From Bdellovibrio svalbardensis (GTDB lineage: Bacteria; Bdellovibrionota; Bdellovibrionia; Bdellovibrionales; Bdellovibrionaceae), in NCBI RefSeq assembly GCF_029531655.1, contig NZ_JANRMI010000005.1, positions 186,001 through 250,000 on the forward strand: DNA of 64,000 nt, read 5' to 3'. Each line of letters opens with the position of its first letter. Position 1 is the first letter of the stretch. Positions 61,566-64,000 of this stretch are shown piece after piece. The position numbers and the translations under genes are program-made. The notes below the pieces were generated by a model. That model made no database searches, was not told the DNA's origin, and saw only the letters and a list, made by a program, of their open reading frames with translations.

Positions 61566-61958
61566 CTAGACCTTTTTTCTGGAAAGCTTCCACCACGTCC
61601 AGGCGGTCAAAACCATCATCACCATGTAGCTTTTACTAGACCATTGATGCAGAACGGGCCCTGGAATCCCCAAGAAGGCCAACTGATCAAAGGGCACTCC
61701 CCAATTAAAGACTCTCAGCCCCAATATCGGCAGTGCAAACAGCGTCCAAAACTGCATAACCCCTACATACCAAACAACCTCTTCTGTATCCGCTCTGCGG
61801 TATTCAAAGGCCATTAAAAGCATGGGAAGGCCCACAAAGAGGACTCCAGCAATCGTCGCAGCCACTTGACGGTCTGCGATGAATTTAAACAAAAACATCA
61901 CCGCGAAGATCACGATAAGTTGAGCCACTAAATATCCAAGAAAAGCATTTCGTCTCAT
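61566..61958 (-). CDS. Small integral membrane protein, unknown function
   Basis: From the ATG at 61958 it has 130 residues with four hydrophobic segments (about 6-24, 30-48, 62-82, 100-120) and a basic end (KLSRKKV). A longer frame from 61994 adds an odd Cys-containing start without ribosome site. No family recognised. Confidence 0.5.
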   Translation of the reverse strand: MRRNAFLGYLVAQLIVIFAVMFLFKFIADRQVAATIAGVLFVGLPMLLMAFEYRRADTEEVVWYVGVMQFWTLFALPILGLRVFNWGVPFDQLAFLGIPGPVLHQWSSKSYMVMMVLTAWTWWKLSRKKV

Positions 61959-62123
61959 GTCTAAGAAATTAGACCAGCATTGGGGACAACTCAAGACAAG
62001 GAGCGCATCAGCTCCCCTTCTATAAGATCTGACGAGATTTCAATCCGGCTCCTGCCTTGCACAGTGGGTCATGGGACAACCAACACAATCTCTGGATCTG
62101 CCAGAGCGCAAACAGGAAAAATT

Positions 62124-62351
62124 ATGAAACACGAAATGCTGCAAATTCAACTTTACGCTGAACTTCAAAAATTTGGCTTGAACCCCTGCGAATGGTCACT
62201 TCAACCGATCAATGATCAAGCTTCCCTCAACAAATCATCACTGAGCTACTTGATTCAAAATAAAATCGACAAAAATTTTGCGCTCTCCGGAAGGCTCAAA
62301 AGAAAGAAGCAAGGCTTCACTTGGAAATCCCTGGAGCTCGCTTCTTTGTAG
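62124..62351 (+). CDS. Small basic protein, unknown function
   Basis: 75 residues from the ATG at 62124, which has AGGAAA upstream. Short helical start (HEMLQIQLYAELQKFGL), a conserved-looking NPCEWSL, and a basic end (SGRLKRKKQGFTWKSLEL). It may be a nucleic-acid or regulatory protein; nothing decisive. Confidence 0.45.
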   Translation: MKHEMLQIQLYAELQKFGLNPCEWSLQPINDQASLNKSSLSYLIQNKIDKNFALSGRLKRKKQGFTWKSLELASL

Positions 62352-62368
62352 ATCAACAATCAGTATAA

Positions 62369-63031
62369 CTAATAGGTTTCACAACGAACTGAGAAAATGC
62401 TGCGATTAAAAATATCCAGCTCCGACATAACTGCCGTGGCCTTCTTGGGTTCAACAACCGCCACGGCAGGATCCGTTGGCGGAGGCAGCTCCTCACCTGG
62501 AAGTTTGCTGAAAATCTTCAAACGAAGAGCATTCCAAGCTTCCTCACCATTCGCACGAATATAGGTGCTCTTCAGACGACAGAAAACCGCAATTTCAGCC
62601 TCCTGCATCCAGCCGAAACGTTCAAACCCCGGCTCAGGAGGCTTCACTCCCCAGGCCAAACGGGCCATCAATTCAATTCCATCATTTAAGGCTGATGAAA
62701 CTTCCTTCACTCCATAGAGCTGTGCCGTGCACTCGCTCGAACCTTTGCCTACTTCGTTAGCAATTTCCTTCAAAGAAGAAAAATATTCGTAACAAGAGCC
62801 TGCGCTGTTGCCAATTTGACAAGCTTCTTTAGCTCTTCCGATAGTGGGTGGGATCTTATTCTTCTTAACTTCCGTCGGAAACAAATTGCCCTTCTGGGCT
62901 TCACGCATTGCTTCCTCTTGCGTATCACAAACTGTATGCGGAGGATTGATCATCATAAAAACGCCAATGCCTATCAAAATGGCAAGTAAGGCGAGGATTG
63001 GCTTCGGAAGTGATTCGATCAGTTTTTCCAT
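62369..63031 (-). CDS. Membrane-anchored protein, unknown function
   Basis: 220 residues with one N-terminal TM (about 10-28, PILALLAILIGIGVFMMI), after which the chain is extracytoplasmic. Seven cysteines (VCDTQ, ACQIG, SCYEY, ECTAQ, FCRL, RCETY) suggest disulfides. Pro-rich segment ELPPPTDP. No domain recognised. Upstream of the tRNA on the opposite strand. Confidence 0.6.
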   Translation of the reverse strand: MEKLIESLPKPILALLAILIGIGVFMMINPPHTVCDTQEEAMREAQKGNLFPTEVKKNKIPPTIGRAKEACQIGNSAGSCYEYFSSLKEIANEVGKGSSECTAQLYGVKEVSSALNDGIELMARLAWGVKPPEPGFERFGWMQEAEIAVFCRLKSTYIRANGEEAWNALRLKIFSKLPGEELPPPTDPAVAVVEPKKATAVMSELDIFNRSIFSVRCETY

Positions 63032-63089
63032 GATGTAAAAAAGGATACTTATGTTCTGCGTTAGAATCTAGTAGTTTGACAAAAGCCGC

Positions 63090-63095
63090 TATAAT
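63090..63095 (+). promoter_or_regulatory. -10 box of the tRNA-Pro promoter
   Basis: A perfect TATAAT lies 20 nt before the tRNA 5' end, giving a short leader. The -35 region is not obvious at the usual distance; TTGACA at 63076 is too close. Confidence 0.55.
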
Positions 63096-63115
63096 TATTA
63101 ACTTCCTGCTCTCGT

Positions 63116-63192
<77 letters not shown>

Positions 63193-63204
63193 TTTTAATG
63201 AATT

Positions 63205-63243
63205 TAATAAAAGCCTTTTGAAGTTCTTCAAAAGGCTTTTTTC
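63205..63243 (+). terminator. Terminator after tRNA-Pro
   Basis: AAAAGCCTTTTGAA, loop GTTC, TTCAAAAGGCTTTT then T-run: 14-bp stem. Confidence 0.9.
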
Positions 63244-63258
63244 GTTTCAGGAGTAATT

Positions 63259-63453
63259 ATGTCTCACTCACAAGATCCGAAAAATGAATCTCTGACAACA
63301 GACACTCCTGAACAACTGACAGCTGAGGCCGAGATGCTTGAAGAATCTTTTGAGTCAGCTGACACCCTTGAGGATTTCACGAAGGTTCTGATGGAGAGCC
63401 TGACTTCGAAACTTCATGCGAATATTGATGAGATCTTTAAGCAGAATAAATAG
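63259..63453 (+). CDS. Small acidic protein, unknown function
   Basis: 64 residues, highly acidic (EAEMLEESFESADTLEDF) and predicted helical, after a clear CAGGAG ribosome site. It begins 15 nt after the tRNA terminator stem and has its own terminator. No family recognised. Confidence 0.6.
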   Translation: MSHSQDPKNESLTTDTPEQLTAEAEMLEESFESADTLEDFTKVLMESLTSKLHANIDEIFKQNK

Positions 63454-63480
63454 GTCGTTTTCTCTTGGAATAAGTTCAAT

Positions 63481-63512
63481 AAAAAAACGCACTGAAGTCA
63501 GTGCGTTTTGAT
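63481..63512 (+). terminator. Terminator
   Basis: AAAACGCACTG, loop AAGT, CAGTGCGTTTT. It ends the small acidic gene. Confidence 0.75.
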
Positions 63513-63616
63513 AAAAACTTTGTATCGATCACTAGTGGGTTATCTATACAGGCTTTAACTGCATCAGATAGCGAGTTGCCATCTCGCCATATATTCGAAA
63601 TCTAACCGCTTCAAAG

Positions 63617-63997
63617 CTATCGGCAAGTGGTAACCCATACAGTAAAACTTCTGGTGTCGTAGTTTTCAATGTTAACTGATCCAGGCCCCTTGCATAGCTC
63701 AAATTTAAACTTATAGCGACTTTTTGCGGCGGGCGTTTTGTCATAAGCCCACTTTAAGAGGGAGTCCACCTCATGTTGCGGAAGACTTTTTAACTTGGCT
63801 TCAATGTTACCATTAAAATCACGATCCACTTCCTTTAAGCGTTCTATCAACGCACTCCGAAAAATTGCTGCATTTGTCTCCGTAAGTCCCGTAGCTATTT
63901 TTTTAACCGTTGGATTTTTGGAGAGAAAATATGCGAACATCGCGTCTTGTGCTCCACGTTCCCGAAATTTCGACTCAACCTCAATGTATCCAATCAT
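63617..63997 (-). CDS. Hypothetical protein, possibly truncated at the window edge
   Basis: A frame of 126 residues reads to a stop at 63617. The ATG at 63997 is only three bases from the window end and has no visible ribosome site, so the true start may lie outside. The chain is helical at first (RERGAQDAMFAYFL, EVDRDFNGNIEAKL) and beta-like later, with two cysteines (ELCKG and TTCR end). No family recognised. Confidence 0.5.
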   Translation of the reverse strand: MIGYIEVESKFRERGAQDAMFAYFLSKNPTVKKIATGLTETNAAIFRSALIERLKEVDRDFNGNIEAKLKSLPQHEVDSLLKWAYDKTPAAKSRYKFKFELCKGPGSVNIENYDTRSFTVWVTTCR

Positions 63998-64000
63998 AAC

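Noticed and set aside
63544-63744. A 66-codon minus-strand frame overlapping the hypothetical gene at the right edge
   Set aside because: Different frame from the 126-residue reading and no start signal; a frameshift between them cannot be shown from this end fragment.

Overview
This 64 kb window is chromosomal DNA of a Gram-negative bacterium, most likely a Bdellovibrio-type predator (Bdellovibrionota). The grounds are the family mix: a mitochondrial/spirochaete-like EF-G, a TIGR02147 regulator, many exported proteins and lipoproteins of unknown function, a methyl-accepting chemotaxis protein, a secreted NodB-type deacetylase, and a sigma-28-like promoter before a secreted hydrolase. No 16S rRNA is present, so genus is inferred. 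No insertion sequence, prophage, plasmid module or CRISPR array is visible; genes are dense, with many TAATG or ATGA overlaps and many bidirectional terminators between convergent genes.

Layout. 0-3.7 kb: the first codons of an RND efflux pump (minus), then outer-membrane barrel, TolC-like channel and lipoprotein (plus). 3.8-7 kb: ABC-F ATPase and polysaccharide deacetylase. 7.2-12.2 kb: secreted alpha/beta hydrolase, aat, sugar dehydrogenase and recQ. 12.5-14.6 kb: fusA. 14.8-20.5 kb: exported proteins around a CNNM protein, cutA and pyrE. 20.7-23.8 kb: 2-oxoacid dehydrogenase E1 alpha and beta coupled to a methyltransferase. 24-30.6 kb: solute-binding-like protein, C-terminal processing protease, HAD-like protein and topA. 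30.7-37 kb: a structured inverted-repeat element, HAD phosphatase, exported peroxiredoxin, LysR regulator, chemoreceptor and beta-barrel protein. 37.1-41 kb: a three-gene minor-pilin operon. 41.2-47.9 kb: DUF4337-like membrane protein, TldD/PmbA pair, exported unknown, PLP enzyme and solute-binding-like lipoprotein. 48-53 kb: a 31-residue basic protein, tex, infA, a histone-like protein, lpxD and a membrane protein. 53-60 kb: transglycosylase-like protein, TIGR02147 regulator, RlmL-like methyltransferase, ETF-ubiquinone oxidoreductase and nitrilase. 60-64 kb: uL24, bL28, bS18, tRNA-Pro and small unknown genes.

The strongest candidate for an unusual system is the minor-pilin operon at 37134-41028. 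Three coupled genes resemble PilX, PilW and PilV, but the PilW-like one carries a von Willebrand factor A domain, the kind of module normally supplied by the separate PilY1 tip protein. All three share a cysteine-containing motif. Other points worth attention are a 114-bp element with perfect 17-bp terminal inverted repeats that overlaps a TTG start codon, a 16-bp perfect hairpin enclosing the ABC-F start codon, a sigma-28-like promoter, and three spaced repeats before a small exported protein.
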